A stretch of 64,000 bases of DNA from positions 62,001 through 126,000 of the forward strand of contig NZ_SGXM01000009.1 of assembly GCF_004217045.1 (NCBI RefSeq), written 5' to 3'. A program made the translations under genes and the position numbers. Shown here piece by piece: positions 42,226 through 50,624 of the stretch (position 1 is its first letter; every line of letters starts with the position of its first letter). The notes beneath the pieces are model-generated. The model did no database searches. It saw only the letters and a program-made list of their open reading frames with translations, and was not told where the DNA came from. This DNA comes from Cupriavidus agavae. Lineage in GTDB: Bacteria; Pseudomonadota; Gammaproteobacteria; Burkholderiales; Burkholderiaceae.

Positions 42226-44504
42226 CGGGCGCCTCCCGCGTGCGGAGCCTCCGTGCCGGCCGCGCGACGGGCCGGGCGGGTGGTGGCCGTACCGGGGGCG
42301 CGCGGCGTGCAGCAGGCCTGGCCCGGCGTGCCCCAGCGCGCGGCCTCGGCGGCCTGGGCTGCCGCATCGCTGCGACGCCGGCGCCGCCTGCGCAGCACCC
42401 ACCAGAGGCCCGCCGGAATCAGCAGCACCAGCCCCAGCAGCGCAAACGTGATGGCGTTGGGATCGCGCGCCGCCGCGGCGATGCGATTGACCAGCGAGGC
42501 CGACAGCAGGATGCCCGGCGTCATGCCGATGGCCGTACCGAGCAGGCAGTCGCGCAGCCGGATGCGCGAGGCGCCCACCACCAGGTTGACCAGCGTGAAC
42601 GGCGCCACCGGCACGAGCCGCAGTACCACCATCGCCAGCAGGCCGTGCTGGCCAACCTGCTGGCTCAGCCGGTTCAGCCGCGTGCCGCCGAAGCGCTGCA
42701 CGGCGTTGCGGCCGAGCAGGCGGCCCACGGTGTAGGTGGCCGCCGTGCTCAGCACGGTGCCCGCCAGTGCCACCGCGGCGCCGTAGAGCGGCCCGAACAC
42801 CACCACTGTCACCACGATCAGTACCGTGACCGGCACCATCAGCAGCCCGCCGGCCACGAAGACCCCCACCATCGCCAGCGGGGCCAGCGGCATGCGCCCG
42901 ATGTCCTGCACGATGCCAAGCACGTGCCGGAAGTCGGCCCATTCGCGCAGCGGCGTATAGCGCCAGGCAAACGCCACGCCGGCCACCACGAGTACCAGCG
43001 CCATCAGCACCGCCACCCGGTTGGCCACTTGCGGACGCGCCTCGTGGCTCACGAACTCGGCCATGATCTGGTCCGTGTCGATCGGCTCGATGGGGTCGAG
43101 CAGCGCGGCGTCCGGCACGGCGGCGTCGATGTCGTCGGGCACGGTCGGCGTGAACGGCTGCAGCGTGCGGCCCTCGGGCCGGTGCAGCGCGGCCAGTGCC
43201 TGGTTCAGGCGCGGCCTGGCCTGCACCGCCTGCGCCAGTTCCTCGGGGGTGACCGCCAGGTGCTCGCAGAGCAGCCGGTCGCGCATCGCACGGATTGCCT
43301 TGGCCACGCGCGGGTCGCCGTTGGCTTCGAGCGTGACGTTGCATTCGGTGTCGAGCCCGAACGAGCGGTTGCTGAGATTGGCCGAGCCGATGGTCAGCAG
43401 GCGGTCGTCCACGGCCATGACCTTGCTGTGCACGTTCACGCAGGCATCGCCGAGGTCGGGCACATGGGGGCAGTAGAGCTGGAAGCGGCCTTGCGGATCG
43501 GCGTCGCGCAGCTCGCGGCACAGGCGCGCGCGCAGCACGCCCATGCTGGCTTCCTCCAGCCAGCCGCTTTCGGTGCGGCGCGAGACCAGCGCGATGTCCG
43601 GCCCGTCGGCGTCGCGCAGGCGCGCCTCGAAGGCATCGGCGATCAGCCCCGAACTGAAGTACTGGTTTTCGAGATAGATGTGGTCGCGCGCGGCGGCGAT
43701 GGCATCCACGTAGAGCGCACGGATCTCGTTGATGGCGGGCGTGTCGTCGCGCGGCGGGAACGTGCGGCTGATGCCGACGCGTACGTCCGTGACATCGGGA
43801 TTGACCTGCTGCGGCCAGCGGTCCGGGCCGGGGACCGCTTTCGCCTTCGCCTTCGGCACGCGCGGACGGCGGCCCGTGGCGCTGAACCAGCGCTCGGCGG
43901 CAATGTCGCCCAGCGCGGCGGCGGCCGGCCCGTCGACCACGCACTGCACATCGTGGAAGGGGGTGTAGGGCTTGCCGTCAGGGTCCACGCGGCGCGGCTC
44001 GTCGGCCAGGTGGTGGTGGGTGTCCCAGCGGCGGATCGTCAGGTCCAGCCCGCCGCAGAATGCCAGTTGATGGTCGATCACGACCACTTTCTGGTGATGC
44101 GAGGCGCCGGGCGGATGGTTGCCGTCGAGATGGAATGAAAGCCGGCGGTGGCTCTGCCAGTGCTGCCGGGCCGAAGGCAGGAATTCGCGTTCGAGCGCGA
44201 ACACCATCGCAAAGTCCCAGCTCAGCACGTAGACGCGCAGCTTGCGGCGCCGCCGGCACAGTGCGATCAGGAAATCCCGCAGTTCGGCGGGCAGGCCATC
44301 GTTGGGCTCGTCGGGCAGCAGGCGCATGCGGCTGTCGATGTCCCAGCCGAGGATGAAGACCGTGTGCTCGGCGCGCGTCAGCGCCTCGCGCAGCGCGGGA
44401 AAGTACGCGTCGCCATCGACGAGCATGGCGAAGCGGTTGCACGGTTCCACGCGCCAGCAGTTGTGGCCGGGGCGGAGCAGGGGGGCGTCGGCGGTGTTTG
44501 GCAT
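42222..44504 (-). CDS. Phospholipase D-family protein fused to VTT (DedA-like) membrane domain
   Basis: 760 residues. Two HKD active sites: HHQKVVVID (His137, Lys139, Asp144) and VHSKVMAVDD (His359, Lys361, Asp366). Residues about 520-740 form a VTT/SNARE-associated membrane domain with five or six helices, as in DedA/TMEM41B-like lipid scramblases. So one chain couples a phosphatidyl transferase or lipase with a possible lipid flippase. The C-terminal tail is Arg-rich and disordered. Operon with an EEP enzyme. Confidence 0.92.
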   Translation of the reverse strand: MPNTADAPLLRPGHNCWRVEPCNRFAMLVDGDAYFPALREALTRAEHTVFILGWDIDSRMRLLPDEPNDGLPAELRDFLIALCRRRRKLRVYVLSWDFAMVFALEREFLPSARQHWQSHRRLSFHLDGNHPPGASHHQKVVVIDHQLAFCGGLDLTIRRWDTHHHLADEPRRVDPDGKPYTPFHDVQCVVDGPAAAALGDIAAERWFSATGRRPRVPKAKAKAVPGPDRWPQQVNPDVTDVRVGISRTFPPRDDTPAINEIRALYVDAIAAARDHIYLENQYFSSGLIADAFEARLRDADGPDIALVSRRTESGWLEEASMGVLRARLCRELRDADPQGRFQLYCPHVPDLGDACVNVHSKVMAVDDRLLTIGSANLSNRSFGLDTECNVTLEANGDPRVAKAIRAMRDRLLCEHLAVTPEELAQAVQARPRLNQALAALHRPEGRTLQPFTPTVPDDIDAAVPDAALLDPIEPIDTDQIMAEFVSHEARPQVANRVAVLMALVLVVAGVAFAWRYTPLREWADFRHVLGIVQDIGRMPLAPLAMVGVFVAGGLLMVPVTVLIVVTVVVFGPLYGAAVALAGTVLSTAATYTVGRLLGRNAVQRFGGTRLNRLSQQVGQHGLLAMVVLRLVPVAPFTLVNLVVGASRIRLRDCLLGTAIGMTPGILLSASLVNRIAAAARDPNAITFALLGLVLLIPAGLWWVLRRRRRRRSDAAAQAAEAARWGTPGQACCTPRAPGTATTRPARRAAGTEAPHAGGAR

Positions 44505-44587
44505 GGCGAAGGGTACGCTGCGCAAGTTTCGTACCGGTGGCCCGGCCTTGTGCCTGCGTGGCGGCTCGCGCCGGCGCCGTGTGCTAC

Positions 44588-45379
44588 TTACTTGCCTTTG
44601 TAAATATTGCCGGGCGCCGTGGAGGCGGATCGCCACGTGCCGGGCGGCATGCCGAAACGGCGCGCGAAGGCCCGCGTGAAGGTGGTCTGGTCGGGGTAGC
44701 CCACCCCCTGGGCGATCTCCGCCAGCGGCATGGTGCCGACCATCAGCCACTGCACGGCCTGATCGAGCCGCAGGCGGGTCTGGTAGCCGTGCGGCGTGTC
44801 GCCGAACGCCTCGCAGAACAGCGTGTGAAAGCGGCGCGCGCCCCAGCCAATGCGGGCCGCCAGCGCCTCGACACGCAGCGGCGTGGCCAGGTTGGCGCGC
44901 AGGTAGCGGTCGATATCGGATACCGGAAACCGCGCGGCGTCAGCCGGCATGTCGCGCAGCCCGAGCATGCCGGACAGCCCCCCGGCCAGCGCGGCCGCCC
45001 GCTGCCAGGCCATCTGGCTCGACGTGCTGCCGGCCTCCTGCACGGTGGCGAGCAGGCGTACGCGCGAGGCGAACGCGCCATCGATCGGGAACGTGCGCGG
45101 CCGGGCCATCAGCCGTGCGGGCAGCGCCACGGAACTGGCCGGAAAATCGGCCACGAGCTGGAGGTTGTCGGTCAGCCCGGCGCAGAGATGGTGGGCACCC
45201 GCCGGGATGACCAGGCCGCGCCCCGCATCGACGCGATAGGCGTGGCCGTCGATTTCGAGTTCGATCTCGCCATCGACGCCAAACAGCAACTGGTGGTAAT
45301 CGTGCGCATGGCCGAACGGCCGGCGCGGATAGCGGCGCGGCTCGACCAGCGGCGAGGCGTGGTCAACGAGCTTCGGCAT
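44588..45379 (-). CDS. AraC family regulator
   Basis: 263 residues from ATG 45379. N-terminal cupin (HAHDYHQLLFGVDGEIELEIDG, then GRGLVIPAGAHH) and C-terminal double helix-turn-helix (VEALAARIGWGARRFHTLF; LAEIAQGVGYPDQTTFTRAF). The start lies inside the 3' end of the EamA exporter gene on the same strand, so both are translated from one message; regulators of this class often control the adjacent exporter. The PLD operon starts 84 bp downstream. Confidence 0.92.
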   Translation of the reverse strand: MPKLVDHASPLVEPRRYPRRPFGHAHDYHQLLFGVDGEIELEIDGHAYRVDAGRGLVIPAGAHHLCAGLTDNLQLVADFPASSVALPARLMARPRTFPIDGAFASRVRLLATVQEAGSTSSQMAWQRAAALAGGLSGMLGLRDMPADAARFPVSDIDRYLRANLATPLRVEALAARIGWGARRFHTLFCEAFGDTPHGYQTRLRLDQAVQWLMVGTMPLAEIAQGVGYPDQTTFTRAFARRFGMPPGTWRSASTAPGNIYKGK

Positions 45380-46283
45380 GCCGCGCACTACCTTGCGTCT
45401 GGCACAGCCATACGCCGAAGCCGGCCACGGCCATGCCGAGCCATTGCACCGGCCCGAGCCGGTCTCCGAACAGCAGCGCGGCCTGCACGGCTGCCAGCGG
45501 CGGGGCCAGGAACATCAGCGCGGCAGCCTTTGCGGCCTGGCCGCGCCGCACGAGGCCGAGCAACAGCCACGTGCCGAGCCCGGACAGCACCAGCGCGGCC
45601 CAGCCCAGGGTGACCCAGAGCGTGGCGCCGGGCGTCCAGCGCAGCGCCGTGAAGCCGCCCGATGTTGCCGACGTGACGCCCACCACCACCACGGCCACGA
45701 GCAAGGCCCCGGCGTTCTGCCAGGCCGAGCTGGCGCGGATGTCCGCGCGCGCGATCGAGGTTTTCTGGAGCAGCGTTCCCATCGTGATCGAGAGTATGGC
45801 CAGCAGGCCGATCAGCAGCACGAGCGGCGACACCGTGTGCGGCGCGCCGGCCCGCATCGCCGGCAAGACTACCAGAGCCACCCCTGCCGCGCCCAGCCCC
45901 AGTCCGCGCCAGGTGCGCCCGGACGGCCGCTCGCCGAGCAGCGGAATGGCCAGCAGCGCCGTCAGCAGCGGCTGCAGCGCGCCCAGCAACGCCATGATCG
46001 ACGGCGACATCCCATGCGCCACCGCGCCGTAACCGGCACACAGGTAGACGCCCTGCATCAGCGCCCCGGCCAGCAGGTGGCGCGGCACCTGCGCCAGCGG
46101 CGGCCACGCGACCCCGGCGGCCAGCGCCAGCCCGAGGAATAGCAGCGCCGCCAGCGCGAACCGCGCCAGCAGGAACAGGCTCGTATCGGCCACCGGCACG
46201 ACAGCCTTGCCGACGATAAAACCGGTGGACCAGATCAGGACGAAGCCCACGACGGGCAACCAGGCAGGAACGGGGCGGGGCAT
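45363..46283 (-). CDS. EamA/DMT-family exporter
   Basis: 306 residues from ATG 46283. Ten hydrophobic segments arranged as two repeated EamA domains, each with the characteristic Pro/Gly pattern (for example GFVLIWSTGFIVGK in the first and MGTLLQKTSI between the halves). Drug/metabolite transporters of this family usually export amino acids, purines or metabolites. Overlaps the AraC gene by 17 bp. Confidence 0.92.
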   Translation of the reverse strand: MPRPVPAWLPVVGFVLIWSTGFIVGKAVVPVADTSLFLLARFALAALLFLGLALAAGVAWPPLAQVPRHLLAGALMQGVYLCAGYGAVAHGMSPSIMALLGALQPLLTALLAIPLLGERPSGRTWRGLGLGAAGVALVVLPAMRAGAPHTVSPLVLLIGLLAILSITMGTLLQKTSIARADIRASSAWQNAGALLVAVVVVGVTSATSGGFTALRWTPGATLWVTLGWAALVLSGLGTWLLLGLVRRGQAAKAAALMFLAPPLAAVQAALLFGDRLGPVQWLGMAVAGFGVWLCQTQGSARHAEAR

Positions 46284-46475
46284 GGTGTGGATCGGCGAGC
46301 GGGGGCTGCCGGTTCGGGGCGCAGTGGTGGAGATTGGGTGGAGAGGGTATGCGAGGTGGGCGGGGTTGTCTTGGCGATTCCTGCACAGGATTTGCGTTGC
46401 GCCAAAACGTCCGAACACTGTATGGATATGCAGTATTCAACCTCGCGGCCAATCAAGGGAGTTTGTTCATGGTAG

Positions 46476-46492
46476 GTACAGAAGTTAGTACA
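46476..46492 (+). promoter_or_regulatory. YefM-type operator cores of module 1
   Basis: GTACA at 46476-46480 and 46488-46492, 12 bp apart, upstream of the first yefM gene. YefM operators are known to centre on TGTACA cores. Confidence 0.4.
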
Positions 46493-46546
46493 ATGTTTCT
46501 CTGGCGCTTACATGTGGGATGTGCGCCGCCTACCCCGCCATCAGAT

Positions 46547-46843
46547 ATGAACGTAATGACTTTCAGCGAGGCACGCGCCAGCTTCAAGCAGGCGCTGGAT
46601 GCCGTGTGCAGGGACCATGAACCGACGGTTATCACCCGGCAGCGTGGCGAGCATGTCGTACTGATCTCGCTCGAGGACTACAACAGCATGCTGGAGACAC
46701 TGCATCTGTTGGGCTCCGAGAAAAATGCAGCGCGGCTGCGGGAATCCATCGCCGAGTTCAAGGCCGGCAAAACCGTAGAACGGGAATTGCTGAAGAATGA
46801 CGCAGAAGCAGAAAGCAAGGAACAAAGCGTCCGTCGCAGGTAG
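46547..46843 (+). CDS. yefM: YefM/Phd-family antitoxin (module 1)
   Basis: 98 residues. N-terminal DNA-binding Phd/YefM domain (MTFSEARASFKQALDAV, PTVITRQRGEHVVLISLEDYNSM), then a flexible acidic/basic tail (from LLKNDAEAESK) that should wrap the toxin. ATG 46547 is the family-typical start; the frame is open further upstream but without a YefM-like sequence. The toxin gene follows at once. Confidence 0.93.
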   Translation: MNVMTFSEARASFKQALDAVCRDHEPTVITRQRGEHVVLISLEDYNSMLETLHLLGSEKNAARLRESIAEFKAGKTVERELLKNDAEAESKEQSVRRR

Positions 46844-46850
46844 GGGCAAA

Positions 46851-47099
46851 GTGGCATTTTCCCGCCACGCCTGGGAAGACTATCTCTTTTGGCAGGCGAA
46901 CGACCCGCGCATTGTTGAAGACATCCATGCACTGATCGAAGAAATCTCCAGGACGCCTTTCACCGGCACGGGCAAGCCGGAGCCTCTGAGGGGGGATCTC
47001 TCGGGCTTCTGGTCGCGCCGGATCAGCCGGGGCGACCGGCTGGTCTACATCGTGGAAGGTGGTGTCGTCCACGTGATGCAATGCCGCCAGCATGACTGA
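46851..47099 (+). CDS. yoeB: YoeB/Txe-family mRNA interferase (module 1)
   Basis: 82 residues from GTG 46851, seven bases after the antitoxin stop and preceded by AGGGG; this gives the normal YoeB length. An upstream ATG at 46797 would add 18 basic residues and overlap the antitoxin gene. Motifs: FSRHAWEDYLFWQ, GKPEPLRGDLSGFWSRRI and the C-terminal CRQHD with the conserved His. YoeB cuts mRNA in the ribosomal A site; Glu46-equivalent, Arg and His residues are present. Confidence 0.9.
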   Translation: MAFSRHAWEDYLFWQANDPRIVEDIHALIEEISRTPFTGTGKPEPLRGDLSGFWSRRISRGDRLVYIVEGGVVHVMQCRQHD

Positions 47100-47116
47100 T
47101 GACGTGGAATCTGGTC

Positions 47117-47989
47117 TCACACCGCCTTCACCTGCCGCCGCAGGTACTCGACCACCCGTGCCGCCCGCGGCGACAGTGGCCATTCGGCGCGGTGGATGAG
47201 CCAGAGGGTGTCGACCACGGGCACATTGCACTGCACGACTTCGATCGCCTCCTGGTTGGCGAATGCCTGGCGGGCGTAGCGCGGGATGACCGTGAAGCCG
47301 AAGCCGCGCGCCACCGGTTCGAGCATCAGGCCCACCTGGTTGCTGAAGCCGCGGCAGGGCAGGGTCTGGACGCCGGGGTTGCCGGGGAAATGGCGGCTCA
47401 GCAGGCGGCTGGCCATTGCCTTGCCGTCGGGGTGGTCCATGAAACCCATGCGTTCGAGGTCTTGCCACGAATCGATGCGCTCGCCGGCCGGATAGACCAG
47501 TTCGAGTGGTTCCTCGCTGAACGCACTCGCAGTGAGGCGCGGATCGTCGGGTTTGAGCATGACCAGGCCGATCTCGAAGCGGTTGTGCAGCACGGCTTCG
47601 AGGACTTCGGCGTCGGGGGCGAAGCGGTGGCGGATGACGAGGCCCGGGGTCATCGCCTGCAGGTCGAGCAGGCGCGGATAGAGGAACAGGCCGATGCTGC
47701 CGGGCGTGATCAGGCCCACGGTGCCGACCTCGCCGTCATCGGCCAGCCGGGCATGGAGGCGTTCGTTGGCGCGCTCCATCTCGGCGCAGTATTCAAGCAG
47801 CGCCTTGCCGGCCGGGGTCAGTTCCAGCGCGCGGGGGCGGCGGATCAGCAGCGGGCCAAGCGCGTCTTCAAGGTGGCGGATGTGCTGGCTGACGGCGGCC
47901 TGGGTCAGTTTCAGTTCGTCGGCGGCGGCGGTGAAGCTGCCGGCCTGCGCCAACATGGCGAACGAACGCAGCCATTGCGGGTTCAGCAT
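47117..47989 (-). CDS. LysR family regulator
   Basis: 290 residues. Winged helix at residues 1-60 (WLRSFAMLAQAGSFTAAADE, LTQAAVSQHIRHLE) and a periplasmic-binding-protein-like effector domain. Divergent from the old-yellow-enzyme gene with 94 bp between; a LysR-type dyad lies in that gap, so it most likely regulates it. Flanked on both sides by toxin-antitoxin modules. Confidence 0.94.
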   Translation of the reverse strand: MLNPQWLRSFAMLAQAGSFTAAADELKLTQAAVSQHIRHLEDALGPLLIRRPRALELTPAGKALLEYCAEMERANERLHARLADDGEVGTVGLITPGSIGLFLYPRLLDLQAMTPGLVIRHRFAPDAEVLEAVLHNRFEIGLVMLKPDDPRLTASAFSEEPLELVYPAGERIDSWQDLERMGFMDHPDGKAMASRLLSRHFPGNPGVQTLPCRGFSNQVGLMLEPVARGFGFTVIPRYARQAFANQEAIEVVQCNVPVVDTLWLIHRAEWPLSPRAARVVEYLRRQVKAV

Positions 47990-47998
47990 AATGAAATC

Positions 47999-48013
47999 TT
48001 ATCGAGGGGATAA
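47999..48013. promoter_or_regulatory. LysR-type dyad
   Basis: TTATC (47999-48003), GAGGG, GATAA (48009-48013), fitting T-N11-A, between the LysR gene and the ene-reductase. An outer inverted repeat TAATGAAA (47989-47996) / TTTCATTA (48026-48033) is also present. Confidence 0.5.
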
Positions 48014-48083
48014 CGCGGAATCGGTTTTCATTATAGCGAGGCGCCACTATATTCGCTGCATTGCAACAGAATATGGATTTGAC

Positions 48084-49193
48084 ATGACTACGCCCGCACT
48101 TTTCACGCCGTTCACCCTCAAGGACGTCACGCTGCGCAACCGCATCGCGGTGCCGCCGATGTGCCAGTACAGCGCCGTCGACGGCTTCACCACCGACTGG
48201 CATCTGTCGCACTACGCCGGTCTGGCGCGCGGCGGCGCGGGTCTGGTGATCGTCGAGGCCACCGCGGTCTCGCCGGAGGGCCGGATCTCCCCGGGAGACA
48301 CGGGCCTGTGGAATGACGAGCAGGCGGTGGGTATGGCGAAGATCGCGGCAGCCATCAAGGCAGGCGGCGCCGTACCGGGCATCCAGATTGCCCACGCCGG
48401 CCGCAAGGCCAGCGCCAATCGGCCGTGGGAAGGCGACGACCACATCGCCGAAGACGATCCGCGCGGCTGGGAAACGCTGTCGCCGTCGGCGGTGCCGTTC
48501 GGTGCGAATCTGAACAAGATGCCGAAGGCGATGACGCAGGCGGACATCGAGCGCGTCCAGGCCGATTTCGTGGCCGCCGCGATCCGTGCCCGCGATGCCG
48601 GCTTTCAGTGGCTTGAGCTGCACTTTGCGCACGGCTATCTGGCGCAGAGCTTCTTCTCGGTCCACGGCAATACGCGTACCGATGGCTATGGCGGCGACGC
48701 CGCCGGCCGGGGCCGCTTCCTGCTGGAAACGCTGGCCGCCGTGCGCGAGGTCTGGCCGGCCAACCTGCCGCTGACTGCCCGTTTCGGCGTGATCGAGTAC
48801 GACGGCCGCGACGAGCAGACGCTGGCCGAATCGATCGAACTGGTCCGTGCCATGCGCGAGGGTGGTCTCGACATGCTGAACGTCAGCGTCGGTTTCTCGA
48901 CGCCGGACGCCAAGATCCCCTGGGGCTCGGCCTTCCTGGCACCGGTGTCCGACCGCGTGAAGCGCGAAGCCGGCCTGCCGGTGGCGTCGTCGTGGGGTAT
49001 CGATGACCCGGTGGCAGCCAACCGCGTGGTCGAGGAAGGCCAGATGGACCTGGTGATGGTGGGCCGCGCGATGCTGGCGAACCCGCACTGGCCGTACCAG
49101 ACAGCGCTCAAGCTGGGCCTGGAGCGCCCGTCGTGGGTGCTGCCGGCGCCATATGCGCACTGGCTGGAGCGGTATCGCGTGCAGTCGGCGTAA
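48084..49193 (+). CDS. NADH:flavin oxidoreductase / old yellow enzyme (YqjM/XenA type)
   Basis: 369 residues from ATG 48084. TIM barrel binding FMN: VPPMCQYSA near 23-31 with Cys27 that tunes the flavin in the YqjM subclass, IQIAHAGRKA, and the substrate-binding HFAHGYLAQSFFS. Ends with phosphate-binding LVMVGRAMLANP. These enzymes reduce activated C=C bonds of enones, nitro compounds or oxidised lipids. Divergent from a LysR regulator; ends in a T-tailed terminator. Confidence 0.94.
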   Translation: MTTPALFTPFTLKDVTLRNRIAVPPMCQYSAVDGFTTDWHLSHYAGLARGGAGLVIVEATAVSPEGRISPGDTGLWNDEQAVGMAKIAAAIKAGGAVPGIQIAHAGRKASANRPWEGDDHIAEDDPRGWETLSPSAVPFGANLNKMPKAMTQADIERVQADFVAAAIRARDAGFQWLELHFAHGYLAQSFFSVHGNTRTDGYGGDAAGRGRFLLETLAAVREVWPANLPLTARFGVIEYDGRDEQTLAESIELVRAMREGGLDMLNVSVGFSTPDAKIPWGSAFLAPVSDRVKREAGLPVASSWGIDDPVAANRVVEEGQMDLVMVGRAMLANPHWPYQTALKLGLERPSWVLPAPYAHWLERYRVQSA

Positions 49194-49217
49194 CCTCCGT
49201 TTGACGGTTTTCGCCAG

Positions 49218-49249
49218 CCCCGGCCGACATCGCGTCGACCGGGGTTTTT
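49218..49249 (+). terminator. Rho-independent terminator of ene-reductase
   Basis: CCCCGG (49218-49223) pairs with CCGGGG (49239-49244), with further pairing of CGAC and GTCG inside, then TTTTT at 49245-49249. Confidence 0.9.
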
Positions 49250-49287
49250 GCGTTGCATGGCGGGTATCGGCCAACCGGTTGAAGGGC

Positions 49288-49317
49288 TATACTTGTACAG
49301 TTAATTGAACAAGTACT
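49288..49317 (+). promoter_or_regulatory. yefM module 2 promoter and operator
   Basis: TATACT (-10) at 49288-49293 overlaps ACTTGT (49291-49296), which pairs with ACAAGT (49309-49314); TGTACA lies at 49294-49299, the known YefM core motif, and AGTACT at 49312-49317. Confidence 0.6.
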
Positions 49318-49327
49318 GGAGTTTGCG

Positions 49328-49597
49328 ATGCGCACTGTCCACTTTTCTGACGCGCGGAATAACCTCAAGGCGGTGATCGACCAAGCCATTGAAGATCACG
49401 ACGCGGTTCTCATCACGCGGCGCGACGCGCCCAACGCGGTGATCATGTCTCAAGAGCAATACAATAGTTGGGCCGAGACGATCTATCTGCTGAACTCGCC
49501 GGCCAACGCCGCCCACCTGGCTCGATCTCTCGAACAGTTACGGAAGGGCGAGGCGCGGCAACATACCTTGCTCGATCCGGAGACTCCCTCCGAATGA
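49328..49597 (+). CDS. yefM: YefM/Phd-family antitoxin (module 2)
   Basis: 89 residues starting MRTVHFSDARNNLKAVIDQA, then AVLITRRDAPNAVIMSQEQYNSW, the standard YefM dimerisation/DNA-binding domain, and a short toxin-binding tail (EQLRKGEARQHTLLD). Its stop overlaps the toxin start (ATGA). Clearly diverged from the antitoxin of module 1, 2.8 kb away. Confidence 0.94.
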   Translation: MRTVHFSDARNNLKAVIDQAIEDHDAVLITRRDAPNAVIMSQEQYNSWAETIYLLNSPANAAHLARSLEQLRKGEARQHTLLDPETPSE

Positions 49598-49863
49598 GCC
49601 GAAACATCCTGTTTACTGACGATGCATGGGTGCAGTACTTGTTCTGGCAGGGGCAGGATCGCAAGACGCTGAAGCGAATCAATCAACTGGTCGAGGACGC
49701 CCGACGCTCGCCTTTCGAGGGCATCGGCAAACCTGAGCCGTTGAAGGGTAACCTTGCAGGATTCTGGTCAAGACGGATCGACGATACGAATCGTCTGATC
49801 TACAAGGCCGATGACGTCGCGCTGTCGATTGTCAGCTGCCGATATCACTACGACGATCGGTAA
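49594..49863 (+). CDS. yoeB: YoeB/Txe-family mRNA interferase (module 2)
   Basis: 89 residues. ILFTDDAWVQYLFWQ, GIGKPEPLKGNLAGFWSRRI and C-terminal CRYHYDD match YoeB, with catalytic Glu, Arg and His kept. Shares the FWSRRI core with module 1 but differs at most other positions, so the pairs are probably insulated from each other. A CG-rich hairpin follows at 49865-49882. Confidence 0.94.
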   Translation: MSRNILFTDDAWVQYLFWQGQDRKTLKRINQLVEDARRSPFEGIGKPEPLKGNLAGFWSRRIDDTNRLIYKADDVALSIVSCRYHYDDR

Positions 49864-49967
49864 GCGCCGGGAAGACCCGGCGTCCCTCTCCGTGTAATTC
49901 TTGCCTTCGCCGGCGGAGTTATCCGCGCATTGCGCGATCCACGGCCCAGTCTGCGTCAGTTGCGGCT

Positions 49968-49983
49968 CGGAACAAGTCTTGCA
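49968..49983 (+). promoter_or_regulatory. Sigma-54-like promoter of BON gene 1
   Basis: CGGAACAAGTCTTGCA: GG-N10-GC kept, TTGCA perfect, three mismatches in the -24 box. Predicted leader about 26 bases with a ribosome site. Confidence 0.45.
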
Positions 49984-50018
49984 TCACATGGCATTCACCA
50001 GAATTTCGGAGAACCGCC

Positions 50019-50624
50019 ATGACAGAGCAGAACCGATGGTTCAAGGCCGGCGTGCCGAACGAAGGCAGTGACTGGGCCGTTCATGACCAGACCGAGGATA
50101 TCGGGAACAAGCCGGATTCCTATCCGCGTCCGTGGGCGCGGCAGGCGCGCGATGGCCGGGGTATTGGTGCCGACGCGCGGGTCGATCCTGCCGCGTATGG
50201 GATTGACGAGAACGATGGCCTGCGTGCCGGGCCGGGGCGCGGCACCTGGAACCGCGCGGCCGATGTGAACTGGCAGGATCGGCACACCGACGACGCGCTG
50301 CGGCATCGGCCCGGTGCCGGCGGGCGCGCGGCGGGCATGCCGCGCGAGCGGGAAGGCGCAGATTTCAACCCGCTGCAGCGCGGTGAGCCCCGCTGGCCCA
50401 AGGGTTATCAGCGTGCCGACGAGCGTGTGCGCGACGATGTCTGCGAGCGGCTGGCCGACGATGCGCATCTGGACCTGAGCGAAGTCGAGGTGGATGTGGC
50501 GGCCGGCGTGGTCAGCCTGCGCGGCACCGTACGCGACCGGGGCCAGAAACATCGCATCGAAGACATCGCTGACCACGTGATCGGCGTAAAGGATGTGCAG
50601 AACCATTTGCGCGTCCAGACATAG
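50019..50624 (+). CDS. BON domain protein 1
   Basis: 201 residues. A polar, Gly/Arg/Asp-rich N-terminal 125 residues, then one BON domain (about 130-200: DERVRDDVCERLADDAHLDLSEVEVDV, GVVSLRGTVRDRGQKHRIEDIADHVIGVKDVQNHL). BON domains bind phospholipids or other envelope components; relatives are osmotic-stress proteins. No signal peptide is obvious. The same architecture is encoded again at 56333, and both have sigma-54-like promoters. Confidence 0.9.
   Translation: MTEQNRWFKAGVPNEGSDWAVHDQTEDIGNKPDSYPRPWARQARDGRGIGADARVDPAAYGIDENDGLRAGPGRGTWNRAADVNWQDRHTDDALRHRPGAGGRAAGMPREREGADFNPLQRGEPRWPKGYQRADERVRDDVCERLADDAHLDLSEVEVDVAAGVVSLRGTVRDRGQKHRIEDIADHVIGVKDVQNHLRVQT

Noticed and set aside
44521..44536. 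Sigma-54-like CGGTACGAAACTTGCG before the PLD-VTT gene
   Set aside because: It would leave a leader of only about six bases before the ATG, and the protein N-terminus looks conserved, so it is probably chance.
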